DNA from: an uncultured Candidatus Actinomarina sp.
GTDB lineage: Bacteria > Actinomycetota > Acidimicrobiia > Actinomarinales > Actinomarinaceae
DNA length: 64,000 nt
Reading direction: 5' to 3'
NCBI GenBank assembly: GCA_902615855.1
Contig: CACMQN010000002.1
Coordinates: 62,001 to 126,000, forward strand
Part shown: piece by piece, positions 1-7,820 of the stretch
How positions within the stretch are numbered: position 1 is the stretch's first letter
How the letters are laid out: every line of letters starts with the position of its first letter
Notes under the pieces: generated by a model
The model's database searches: none
What the model was told of the DNA's origin: nothing
Seen by the model: only the letters and a program-made list of their open reading frames with translations
Position numbers and translations under genes: made by a program

Positions 1-886
1 ACATAACTTCTGTGTGAGAGAGTTCAGGGTATCTGTTAATTAACATTTCAACATTGTATTGGTTTCCTGCATTAATCAAATCATCAGTATGGTGTGACAG
101 TACTCTATCACTTTTTACTCCATTAAAAATAATCATTGGATTTTTTCCTTTAGACACTCCATCCTCAGGGCTCACTTCAGTGATATCTATTCCTTCAAAA
201 AGCAACGCATAATGATTTACTGGTTCATATAGAAATGGAGGAAAGCCTTGGTAAATTAATTCTTCTCTAACAAGTGTTGCAAAATCGAATGGAGTATCAA
301 CAATTGAAAGAGCACTTATATCATCGCTTGCATATTGAGCCATCAAAGCAACCATTGCTCCAAAGGATGAACCATGTAAGCCAATTTTCTCAGACGGTAT
401 ATTTTTTTCATTTATTAGCCAATTTATTGCAGCCTTTACGTCATAGATTTCTTTTTGACCTGCAGAGTGAACGCCATCTTCACAGGTACTTTCACCATGA
501 TCTCTGAAGTCGAATGTTAAATAGTTGAATCCTTCACTAACAAGCATGCCTCCTACGAGTAAAACATCAGGTGAATGCTTACCACTTGTAACACCATGCA
601 AACCTATTACTGTTGGAGCATTTTTATCTGTTTCAATCCACCAACCACTTAAAACAACATCATCATTTGTATTTATTAAAACAGTCTCATAATCTTGAAC
701 AAAATATTTTGATGGATCCCAATCTGCTTTTTCTCCAAGTGAGAAGTTATCAGGCCTATTATCTTTTTCAGATTCTACAATTGAACAGGGGACGGCTACT
801 GATTCTCCATAAACGTAAAAACCAATACCAAAATAGGCAACAATTACAAATACAAATAGACCTATTATTAATTTTTTCAATGTCAT
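1..886 (-). CDS. Membrane-anchored alpha/beta hydrolase (partial, 3' end outside window)
   Basis: This reading frame is not in the ORF track because its stop lies beyond base 1. It begins at an ATG (884-886) and reads MTLKKLIIGLFVFVIVAYFG, an N-terminal membrane anchor. The visible 295 residues show an alpha/beta hydrolase core: the strand and turn VIGLHGVTSGKHSPD near the oxyanion hole, LTFDFRDHGES, and a nucleophile elbow GLHGSSFGAM (GxSxG). A late D (SDR) and H (ELSHTE) are plausible triad partners. Such proteins are usually serine hydrolases of unknown substrate, here facing outward. It is divergent from the SAM hydrolase gene, with about 44 bases between them. Family is clear; substrate is unknown. 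Confidence 0.85.
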   Translation of the reverse strand, partial: MTLKKLIIGLFVFVIVAYFGIGFYVYGESVAVPCSIVESEKDNRPDNFSLGEKADWDPSKYFVQDYETVLINTNDDVVLSGWWIETDKNAPTVIGLHGVTSGKHSPDVLLVGGMLVSEGFNYLTFDFRDHGESTCEDGVHSAGQKEIYDVKAAINWLINEKNIPSEKIGLHGSSFGAMVALMAQYASDDISALSIVDTPFDFATLVREELIYQGFPPFLYEPVNHYALLFEGIDITEVSPEDGVSKGKNPMIIFNGVKSDRVLSHHTDDLINAGNQYNVEMLINRYPELSHTEVM

Positions 887-930
887 CCTTTTATTTAGTT
901 AAGAATTTTACTGCTTATATACTTAGTTTA

Positions 931-1734
931 ATGAAAAGTATTATATCATTCGCTTCAGACTTCGGGATTTCTGATGGATCAGTTGGTGTAGTAAAAGGTG
1001 TAATAAATAGAATTGATCCAGAATTAAAAATTAATGATATTTCTCATGACATTCCAGCACAAAACATAAAATATGGAAGTTTGCTTTTAATGAGAGCAAT
1101 TCAATATATTCCTCAGGGTGTTCTTTTAGCAGTCGTTGATCCAGGCGTGGGGACGGAAAGAAAACCTGTTGCTATTGAAACTGATTGGGGAGTGATGGTA
1201 GGACCTGATAATGGATTATTAAATCTTGCATGCGCAACTGTCGGGGGAGCAAAAAGAGCCTATCTCCTTGAAAATGAAAATTGGATTATTCCAAGTGATG
1301 GAAACACCTTTCACGCTAGAGACATATTTTCTCCTTTTGCTGCTGGTATTGCTTCAGGTCAACTAGATATTAAAGATTGTGGTGAGGAAGTTGATCTTAT
1401 GAATCTTCAACAATATTTAATTCCCTTAACAGAAAAAAAAGATGACGAAGTAAAGGGTGAAGTCTTATGGGTCGATCATTACGGTAATTGTCAGACTAAC
1501 ATTTCACCAGATGAATTGACTGAACTCGGAAAAAGTATCGGAGATGTTTTGAGCATTAAGGTTCAAAATCAAGAAATTAAAATGACCTGGTCTGAAACAT
1601 ATCAAAGCGACGGTGTAAATCAAGTTGGATTAATCACTGACTCATGGGGTATGATTTCAATTTTTGCTAAAAATAAAAATGCTTCAGAAATAATAGGCAT
1701 TGTTGACGGTGAAAAAATAGATATTAAGAAATAA
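931..1734 (+). CDS. SAM hydrolase / SAM hydroxide adenosyltransferase (DUF62 family)
   Basis: The protein converts S-adenosylmethionine and water to adenosine and methionine in characterised DUF62 members. The 267 residues match the family's usual length. Visible signatures are FASDFGISDG at the start, AVVDPGVGT, GPDNGLLN and GNTFHARDIFSPFAA, the last carrying the R-D and H residues that set the hydroxide enzymes apart from the halogenases. The C-terminal barrel includes WVDHYGNCQTN. The ORF track begins at 613, but the first 106 residues are a low-complexity shadow of the hydrolase gene; the ATG at 931 gives the family N-terminus MKSIISFASDFG. The cytoplasmic role may be SAM level control. 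Family confidence is high. Confidence 0.88.
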   Translation: MKSIISFASDFGISDGSVGVVKGVINRIDPELKINDISHDIPAQNIKYGSLLLMRAIQYIPQGVLLAVVDPGVGTERKPVAIETDWGVMVGPDNGLLNLACATVGGAKRAYLLENENWIIPSDGNTFHARDIFSPFAAGIASGQLDIKDCGEEVDLMNLQQYLIPLTEKKDDEVKGEVLWVDHYGNCQTNISPDELTELGKSIGDVLSIKVQNQEIKMTWSETYQSDGVNQVGLITDSWGMISIFAKNKNASEIIGIVDGEKIDIKK

Positions 1735-1810
1735 TATTTAAGACAATCGCACCTGAAACAAAAATAATGACAGCTAATAAAACTATAAATATTAATGTCC
1801 AAGGTCTCAT
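1724..1810 (-). CDS. Possible 28-residue single-pass membrane peptide
   Basis: A short minus-strand frame starts at ATG 1808-1810 and reads MRPWTLIFIVLLAVIIFVSG followed by AIVLNIIS. It is a charged start, one hydrophobic helix and a stop. It is below the ORF track cut-off. It fills the gap between two plus-strand genes and overlaps the SAM hydrolase end by 11 bases. The amphipathic order (MRPW then helix) looks like a real small membrane protein, but AT-rich DNA produces hydrophobic frames by chance. No function is proposed. Confidence 0.3.
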   Translation of the reverse strand: MRPWTLIFIVLLAVIIFVSGAIVLNIIS

Positions 1811-1827
1811 TTGACTATATTAGAGAT

Positions 1828-2085
1828 ATGCCCACTATACGTATTGTTGTTACAGAAAATTGTGAGATATGTGACAAAGGTTTAAAAAGTCTTGGTTATT
1901 TAAATAACCTTTTTACTATTCAAAAAGTTGATGTTGAAGATGGTTATGAAGAATTTTTATTGAGAGTACCTGTGGTTTTATATGGTAAAAAAGTTTTAGA
2001 TGAGGGAATCTTGAGTCAATTTAATATTGTGAAAAATTTTCTAAAATACAATACACTTAAAATCTTATTGCATATGGATATATAA
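1828..2085 (+). CDS. Glutaredoxin-like small thiol protein (DUF836 type)
   Basis: A small cytoplasmic protein with a thioredoxin-like fold. From the ATG at 1828 it reads MPTIRIVVTENCEICDKGLK, with a redox CEIC motif at the end of the first strand, then QKVDVEDGYEEFLLRVPVVL, where the cis-proline (VPVV) of the fold is seen, and YGKKVLDEG. The C-terminal 25 residues match no clear part of the fold. The ORF track start at 1795 adds eleven residues with no family likeness; the later ATG fits better. It is convergent with rimK, with a four-base gap. The substrate is unknown. Confidence 0.7.
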   Translation: MPTIRIVVTENCEICDKGLKSLGYLNNLFTIQKVDVEDGYEEFLLRVPVVLYGKKVLDEGILSQFNIVKNFLKYNTLKILLHMDI

Positions 2086-2089
2086 AAAA

Positions 2090-2992
2090 CTATATATCTA
2101 TTGGCTTTGATTTATCAATGTTTTCTACTTTATCTTCTAAAAATGAAATAATTTCATCTGCAACATCAATATTTGTTGCAGTTTCGATTCCTTCTAATCC
2201 GGGAGAGGAATTTACTTCGAGCACCAAAGGACCTCTATTTGATTGAATTAGATCAACTCCTGCAACATCTAGTTTAAGAATCTTTGATGCTTTAACTGCA
2301 CTCTCTTCCTCTTCAGGAGATATGTCATAATTTTCAACTCTTCCTCCTAAGTGTACATTGGATCTAAATTCTCCAGGTTTTGCGATTCGTTTCATTGAGG
2401 CGACAACTTTATCTCCTACAACGATTGCTCTTATATCTTCACCTTTAGATTCACTGATAAATTCCTGAACAAGAATATTTGCATCGATTTTTTTCATAGT
2501 CTCAATCACGCTTATTGCAGCATCCATTGTTTCGGTAAGGACAACACCTCTTCCCTGAGTTCCCTCAAGTAATTTAATAACAAAGGGTGGTTCACCTACA
2601 CTTTTTAAAACAGCCTCAACGTCTCTTGAAAAATGAACATAACCGGTTATCGGCATCTCTACACCTGTATTTCCAATTAGCTGTAAAGCTCTTAATTTAT
2701 CTCTAGATCTACTAATTCCAGCCGATGAGTTGGCTGAAACAGAACCCATTAATTCAAACTGTCTTACAACGGCCGCACCATAAAATGTCCACGTTGCAGC
2801 AATTCTTGGTATTACAGAATCATAATTTAGTTCACGACCAGCAGAGAATATTCTTGGTTTTGCTTTTGCAATATTCATGTAACATCTTAAATAACTTACA
2901 ACTTCAGTATCATGACCTCTCTTAATTGCCGTATCGTAAAGGCGTTTTGTTGAATATAGCCTTATGTCTTGTGATAAGATCCCTATCTTCAT
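2090..2992 (-). CDS. rimK: RimK-type ATP-grasp alpha-L-glutamate ligase
   Basis: An ATP-grasp ligase of 300 residues, the usual RimK length. RimK adds glutamates to the C-terminus of ribosomal protein S6, but relatives ligate other substrates. It shows the N-terminal pre-ATP domain (MKIGILSQDIRLYSTKRL), the ATP-binding loop VIKLLEGTQGRGVVL, the central strand ANILVQEFISESKGEDIRA, and the metal site GPLVLEVNSSPGLEGIE. It shares a 4-base overlap with the upstream protease gene, so the two are co-translated. This RimB-RimK pairing is known in other bacteria, where the protease partner influences glutamate-tail length. The exact target here is inferred. Confidence 0.9.
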   Translation of the reverse strand: MKIGILSQDIRLYSTKRLYDTAIKRGHDTEVVSYLRCYMNIAKAKPRIFSAGRELNYDSVIPRIAATWTFYGAAVVRQFELMGSVSANSSAGISRSRDKLRALQLIGNTGVEMPITGYVHFSRDVEAVLKSVGEPPFVIKLLEGTQGRGVVLTETMDAAISVIETMKKIDANILVQEFISESKGEDIRAIVVGDKVVASMKRIAKPGEFRSNVHLGGRVENYDISPEEEESAVKASKILKLDVAGVDLIQSNRGPLVLEVNSSPGLEGIETATNIDVADEIISFLEDKVENIDKSKPIDI

Positions 2993-3435
2993 TTTTTATT
3001 TCCTTTGGGTTTTGTCATAAAGCTAATTGAGGGATTTACAATCCATCTTCTTCCCAAAGCTTTTCTACCAATTAACATTGTGTAATCCATGGGGCCTCTG
3101 TCAGTGAGAGTCAACTCAATATTTTTGGTAATTCCATCCATTAAGATATCGGTTTTTATATACGGTCTTTTTTCAACATCTCCGTTAGAACTTCTTATTC
3201 TCTTAAATCCTGCGAGGGGAGCGGAAGTTTTTCTAACGGTGTTGTTTCTTTTTTTAACTGTAAATTTTACATACTTTATATCTTTTCTCGTAACAAACTT
3301 AATATCAGCAGCATCTATTGTTGCTACATTTGCTCCAGTATCAATTTTTGCAATTACACTTTTTATTTTTAAATCAGGTAAAGCAACTTGTTCTTTCCAG
3401 CCAACAACTTTTTTCTCTCGTTTCTTTTTCGCCAT
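2989..3435 (-). CDS. Retropepsin-like zinc-dependent protease, RimB type
   Basis: A 148-residue single-domain aspartic-type protease of the family named ATP-dependent zinc protease (RimB, DUF785). The catalytic DTG is visible in SVIAKIDTGANVATIDA near residue 30, and the flap and second half appear as DRGPMDYTMLIGRKALGRRW. It starts with a lysine-rich MAKKKREKK stretch. Its stop overlaps the rimK start by four bases. In characterised systems the partner trims or limits glutamate chains made by RimK. I see no signal peptide, so it should be cytoplasmic. Confidence 0.85.
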   Translation of the reverse strand: MAKKKREKKVVGWKEQVALPDLKIKSVIAKIDTGANVATIDAADIKFVTRKDIKYVKFTVKKRNNTVRKTSAPLAGFKRIRSSNGDVEKRPYIKTDILMDGITKNIELTLTDRGPMDYTMLIGRKALGRRWIVNPSISFMTKPKGNKK

Positions 3436-3438
3436 AAT

Positions 3439-3510
3439 TTATAAAACAACGTAAAAGAGAACAATGCTAAAAGCGATTAAAAATATATGAATATATATTG
3501 CAGGTAACAT
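3439..3510 (-). CDS. Possible 23-residue hydrophobic leader peptide
   Basis: A minus-strand frame from ATG 3508-3510 reads MLPAIYIHIFLIAFSIVLFY and then VVL before a stop three bases upstream of the protease gene. It could be a small membrane peptide or an upstream reading frame that couples translation to rimB. I see no strong ribosome site, so it may be chance in AT-rich DNA. Confidence 0.18.
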   Translation of the reverse strand: MLPAIYIHIFLIAFSIVLFYVVL

Positions 3511-3607
3511 AAAAAAATAATAGTTTGAATCTTATAACAATCAACCTGAAAATTTAAGTTTGAACCAATTATTTCTTCCAATTAAGGTAAAAGGTGTAGG
3601 AAGAAAT

Positions 3608-6025
3608 ATGAAAAAATATATACTTTTGACACTTATTTTTATGGTTTTCTCTATTTGTGGTGGTGAAGACTCCTCACAAATGACTACCGATGAAAATCAA
3701 ATAACTCAAAATTTACAAAATGAAGATATAAATAATTCTGAAAATGTTACATCAAAAGAACAAGAACCTACCCAGCCACAGCATCAAGAGTCCTCTCAAA
3801 AACAGGAACCTAACCAACCACAGCAACCAGGAGAGCCACCTGATGGACAACCACAGCAGCAAGAACCTCCTCAAAGCCAGCAGCCTAATGAAGACACTGA
3901 TAAAAAAATAGAAAAAGCAATTGGAATAATCAATGCAGCTGATGAAGCAATTTTAGAGTGTATAAGCAATGCATTTGGAGGGGACATATATAAAAAAGTT
4001 GTTGAGGATTTAAATCCTGATGATTTTGAAGCAGGTGTAGTCATTGAGTGTCGAGAAAATCCGGAAACTAATCAAAAAAATGATAATAAAAAAAGTAATG
4101 AAAATAATGTAGATGAAGGTCAGAGTAGAAACTCTTGGTACGATTTGAACATATATTCATATTCACCACAATATAATGCTGCTTCATTGAACAGTTATTC
4201 ATCATTTGGCTTAAACGAAAAAGCAGATATTTTACTATCTGGTTTCGGTTTAAATGATTCTGGTGGAAAGCTCAAAATAAACCATCCCGTCTCAGTATCT
4301 TCAAATGGCGAAAAACTTGCAGTTACAGATAGATTTAATAATAGAATCCTTATTTGGAATTCAATTCCCAATCAAACAACAGCTCCAGTTATCGTGATTG
4401 GTCAAAAAAACTTTAATACACACAATTCTGGAAACGGACTAGATGAACTTGATTTTCCAGGACAGGTTATTATCACTCCAGATGCTAAATTATTGGTTGC
4501 TGATTCAGATAACGATAGAGTTCTTGTTTGGACAAATTTTCCACAAACATCTGGTCAAGCTGCAGATTATGCAATACCAATAACAAATTATGTAAGCATG
4601 AATAATTCTTGGCCTTGGGGAGTCTGGTCAGATGGTAACAAAACTATCGTAACTGCAACTGTTTCTGGAACAATATTAATTTGGAACAGTTTCCCTGGTT
4701 CAAACACACCACCAGATGTTGTATTAACATCGAATCAGATAGGCACACCAAGATCAATATTATCTAACGGAGATTACATAATGATTGGAGATGAAAATGC
4801 TAATGGCGAATGTGTAGGAGTTAATGGAAACAGGTCAACACATGTCTTTACCTCATGGCCAACTGAATCACGAGATCCAGATGCTTGTGTGGACAATTGG
4901 ATTTCAGGAATTATTCATGAAAATAAAATATATTCAATACCTGCTGGAGGTGAGTCGCTCTACTTTTGGGACAATCTTTATACATCAACATCAGAATTAA
5001 AATCAAATGTTAAATTAGCTGAACCAGGTCAAGGTTCAAGATGGATGGGAGGTGATGATGGAGGGGCGGCAGTTGCAGGAAATAAGCTTTTTATTGCCGA
5101 ATATAATGGAAATAGAATTTCTGTTTTTGATTCTTTACCTTCATCTCCATCAACTAAGCCAAATTGGTCATTACTAACTGACAATACTGAAAGTCTTACT
5201 TTGTTAGAAGAAGATTTCATTATCCAAAATCCTGTAATTGAATCTGATGAAAATATATTTGTTGTAAGCTCGGACTTCGATAGGTCATTGTCTGTATGGA
5301 AAAAAATACCAGGATCTACTGGTGCAAAACCAGACATTGTCTTCAGAAGGTTTGAGGAAGGTCCTTGGGATAATACTTTCAATAATAAATCTTTATTCCT
5401 AGCCGCAGGAAAAAAAGTCTTTGGTTGGTTTGATTTTGAAAATAATCTAAATTCAGGTAATTATTCATTTGATATGAATACATCATCAATTGGATCGATT
5501 AATTTTTCATCTTTGAGAGGTGTTGCATATAATGGAGAATTTTTTGCCCTAGGGGAAACTGATAATAAAAATATTTATATTTGGAAAGGAATACCAGGAT
5601 TGAATGATGAACCAGATTATATTATCCAAAATCCTGTTGGCGTTGGAAGAATAGATATGAATGAAGAATGGCTTGTTGTTTCTGCTTATCCAGGTGCAGG
5701 TAGTCCAGTTCATGTAATTAAACTAGCTAATTTAGATTCCGGGATTATGTTGTCAGTACCTGGTAACGACGATTTTCCTCAGGGAGTAAGTATTAATGAG
5801 AAAGGATTTTTTATTGCCTTGCAAGGAAGTAATAAAGTTGTGGGCTGGTCAAGCGTTCAGGATGCTCTAAATGGATCATCCCCAACAATGTCATTTGGTG
5901 GAACAACCAATAAAACAAACTCTGGAACAAAAATGGCCTCAACTGTTCACTGGGATGGATTTCATCTTTGGGTTGGAGAATTTAAATTTTCAAATAGATT
6001 GTTGGGATTTGCTCCTTCAAAATAA
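3608..6025 (+). CDS. Large exported lipoprotein with PQ-rich stalk and beta-propeller (NHL-like) domain
   Basis: The protein is 805 residues from ATG 3608. The ORF track start at 3560 adds 16 residues ahead of a clean lipoprotein signal, MKKYILLTLIFMVFSICGG, with the lipobox cysteine at about residue 18. A low-complexity Q/P/E-rich stalk follows (about residues 30-95), then repeats such as VAVTDRFNNRILIWNSIP-like units: LAVTDRFNNRILIWN, LLVADSDNDRVLVWT, LFIAEYNGNRISVFD, FIALQGSNKVVGWS. These are NHL-type blades, so the body is a beta-propeller displayed outside the membrane. NHL propellers often bind ligands or proteins or act as lyases; no catalytic residues can be assigned. The function is unknown. 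Confidence 0.75.
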   Translation: MKKYILLTLIFMVFSICGGEDSSQMTTDENQITQNLQNEDINNSENVTSKEQEPTQPQHQESSQKQEPNQPQQPGEPPDGQPQQQEPPQSQQPNEDTDKKIEKAIGIINAADEAILECISNAFGGDIYKKVVEDLNPDDFEAGVVIECRENPETNQKNDNKKSNENNVDEGQSRNSWYDLNIYSYSPQYNAASLNSYSSFGLNEKADILLSGFGLNDSGGKLKINHPVSVSSNGEKLAVTDRFNNRILIWNSIPNQTTAPVIVIGQKNFNTHNSGNGLDELDFPGQVIITPDAKLLVADSDNDRVLVWTNFPQTSGQAADYAIPITNYVSMNNSWPWGVWSDGNKTIVTATVSGTILIWNSFPGSNTPPDVVLTSNQIGTPRSILSNGDYIMIGDENANGECVGVNGNRSTHVFTSWPTESRDPDACVDNWISGIIHENKIYSIPAGGESLYFWDNLYTSTSELKSNVKLAEPGQGSRWMGGDDGGAAVAGNKLFIAEYNGNRISVFDSLPSSPSTKPNWSLLTDNTESLTLLEEDFIIQNPVIESDENIFVVSSDFDRSLSVWKKIPGSTGAKPDIVFRRFEEGPWDNTFNNKSLFLAAGKKVFGWFDFENNLNSGNYSFDMNTSSIGSINFSSLRGVAYNGEFFALGETDNKNIYIWKGIPGLNDEPDYIIQNPVGVGRIDMNEEWLVVSAYPGAGSPVHVIKLANLDSGIMLSVPGNDDFPQGVSINEKGFFIALQGSNKVVGWSSVQDALNGSSPTMSFGGTTNKTNSGTKMASTVHWDGFHLWVGEFKFSNRLLGFAPSK

Positions 6026-6064
6026 GATGAAATATTAAAACTATTCCCAATTTATTTAATTGAA

Positions 6065-7015
6065 TTAACCAGTTGACTCCACAGCCTCTGTAGTGACTTC
6101 TTCATCTGTTTCTAGAAGTCCACAGTCTTCGAGTACTTCGTCAGTGTTTCCGCCACCAAATACAACTCTCTCAAAAACCACAACCGCGTAAATCTCATCT
6201 TCAGTAAGTTTTCCTGCAAATCCAGGCATTCCACCTATTGATACTTTATTCTCTGCTCCATACGCCGGTCCAACTTCGGCCTGCCAACCTGCAGAGCCTA
6301 ATTCAATCCACAATGCATGATCACTACAAGTTGGAAAAGTTGTATAAAGTTCTCCACCAGTAAAGGCAGGACCTACTCCTCCACCACCATTTACTCCATG
6401 ACAACCAGCACATGCAGCAGCTCCAGAATAAACTTGTTGTCCAAGGGCAATATAATTTATTGAGCTTGCAGATCCAACACCTTTTCCTTCAAATGCTGAT
6501 CCATCACAGTTCACAGTTAATTGAGTTTTTCGATCAACATCTAAAATTCCACTCTCCCCACATTCTTGTGTGGATGATGTATTGACTATCCCAATAACAA
6601 TAAAAAGGGGAATAAGTACAAAGCTAAAATTTAGCCATCTCGGCAAAGATGTTTCAGCATTTACCTTTATATCCAACGTCTTATTTGCGAAGGATACTTT
6701 TTGTATAATTTTTTTAATATTTGCTTGAGAAGATACTACAGATGAACTTTCCTTTTCATCTTTTACAATTTCTGCAGACTCTTCTTTGGATTCTTCTATA
6801 TCAGCTTTGTCTTCAACAGGTGGCGCCGGTTCTTCAGCAGGAGGTGCTTCTTCAGCAGGTTTTTCTGCAGAAGCTACACTCTCACCTCCAGCCCATGATT
6901 GTAAAACTTCATCAACTGTTCTTCCAGAAGCTTCAGCTCTAGCTTCAGCAGATCGTTGCACCAACGACTCTGGTGCATTTAATAATTCAGCAACTTTACT
7001 TAAGAGTTCACTCAT
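6065..7015 (-). CDS. Membrane-anchored monoheme cytochrome c with N-terminal helical tag domain (CcoP-like)
   Basis: Residues 1-48 form a short helical domain (LLSKVAELLNAPESLVQRSA) that also occurs in the next gene and, diverged, in the subunit IV gene at 11212. An A/P/E-rich linker follows, then a membrane helix WLNFSFVLIPLFIVIGIV and an outer cytochrome c domain with the heme site CAGCH and the likely axial methionine in GGMPGFAGKL. Several extra cysteines flank the heme domain (TQECGES, VNCDGS, EDCGLL). It lies last in a three-gene minus operon after CcoN-like and CcoO-like genes, the place of ccoP in a cbb3 operon; normal CcoP has two hemes, this has one. Its likely role is electron transfer between the bc-type complex and another acceptor. 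Confidence 0.8.
   Translation of the reverse strand: MSELLSKVAELLNAPESLVQRSAEARAEASGRTVDEVLQSWAGGESVASAEKPAEEAPPAEEPAPPVEDKADIEESKEESAEIVKDEKESSSVVSSQANIKKIIQKVSFANKTLDIKVNAETSLPRWLNFSFVLIPLFIVIGIVNTSSTQECGESGILDVDRKTQLTVNCDGSAFEGKGVGSASSINYIALGQQVYSGAAACAGCHGVNGGGGVGPAFTGGELYTTFPTCSDHALWIELGSAGWQAEVGPAYGAENKVSIGGMPGFAGKLTEDEIYAVVVFERVVFGGGNTDEVLEDCGLLETDEEVTTEAVESTG
6818..7015 (-). repeat. 198-bp direct repeat, copy 1
   Basis: This segment encodes the first 66 residues of the cytochrome at 6065-7015. By eye it matches 7623-7820 with only two mismatches in 198 bases, while the rest of the two genes is unrelated. The two copies are in the same orientation about 800 bases apart. Confidence 0.9.
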
Positions 7016-7820
7016 TTGTACTTCCTAAAGATAATAAATAAGTTATTAAATAATCTAAATCTTGATTACTTAGGAAATTTACTGATGGATGAGGTATATC
7101 TTCCTTTACAGAAGATGGATCAATTAAATACTCTTTTAGCCAATCTGCATCGTTTGTTGGTTCTCTTGTTCCAAGAGTTGATAAATCGGGAGCTAACCTC
7201 AAAAGGCCTGTATTTTGAATGAGGTTTTTATTGGCAAATCTATTTTTTAATATTTTTCCATTTTGTGAATCAGGTATGAGAATTCTTACATTCTGTGTAT
7301 GACAGGACTGACAATTTAATTGGTTATAGACAATTGCTCCATTTAATATTTCTTCACTTACCCGAACAGAATTATTTAATGATTGTAAGACCACCTCTTC
7401 ACTTTGTTGTTTTGGTATTGAGAAAGCAAATAGGTATGTAAATATAACTACTCCAATCACACCAGCAATAAAACCTAGAGAGCTTTCTTTCTTTATTTCA
7501 ATGTTTTCTTCTTCAATTAAAACCTCTGTAGACATTTCAGAAATAGTTTCTTCAACTACAATTGATAAATCTTCTGTTGATTCCTCTTCTTCCTCATCTG
7601 ATGTAGTTACAGGTTCATCCGTAGGTGGTGCCGGTTCTTCAGCAGGAGGTGCTTCTTCAGCAGGTTTTTCTGCAGAAGCTACACTCTCACCTCCAGCCCA
7701 TGATTGTAAAACTTCATCAACTGTTCTTCCAGAAGCTTCAGCTCTAGCTTCAGCAGATCGTTGCACCAACGACTCTGGTGCATTTAATAATTCAGCAACT
7801 TTACTTAAGAGTGCACTCAT
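7008..7820 (-). CDS. Membrane-anchored CcoO-like cytochrome c with N-terminal helical tag domain
   Basis: The first 66 residues are nearly identical to those of the neighbouring 6065-7015 product. After an acidic linker comes a membrane helix (SLGFIAGVIGVVIFTYLFAF) and a c-type domain with YNQLNCQSCHTQNVRIL, close to the CcoO pattern YxxxGCxxCHTQxxRP. Later motifs LAPDLSTLG and DWLKEYLIDPSSV also fit CcoO. The distal methionine of CcoO (SxMPxY) is absent: the site reads KEDIPHPSV and no methionine follows the heme motif. It overlaps both neighbours (4 bases upstream, 8 downstream), so the three genes are one translation-coupled unit. Confidence 0.78.
   Translation of the reverse strand: MSALLSKVAELLNAPESLVQRSAEARAEASGRTVDEVLQSWAGGESVASAEKPAEEAPPAEEPAPPTDEPVTTSDEEEEESTEDLSIVVEETISEMSTEVLIEEENIEIKKESSLGFIAGVIGVVIFTYLFAFSIPKQQSEEVVLQSLNNSVRVSEEILNGAIVYNQLNCQSCHTQNVRILIPDSQNGKILKNRFANKNLIQNTGLLRLAPDLSTLGTREPTNDADWLKEYLIDPSSVKEDIPHPSVNFLSNQDLDYLITYLLSLGSTNE
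7623..7820 (-). repeat. 198-bp direct repeat, copy 2
   Basis: Second copy, at the 5' end of the CcoO-like gene. The two differences from copy 1 are one base in the linker and one in codon 3 (Ala versus Glu). Identity includes third codon positions, which points to recent duplication or gene conversion. Confidence 0.9.

Noticed and set aside
613-930. Upstream 106-residue part of the 613-1734 frame as coding
   Set aside because: It is the antisense shadow of the alpha/beta hydrolase gene, rich in H, Q and L; the SAM hydrolase family starts at 931.
6818-7820. 198-bp repeats as an insertion element
   Set aside because: They encode part of two proteins, have no transposase, no terminal inverted repeats and lie in frame at gene starts.
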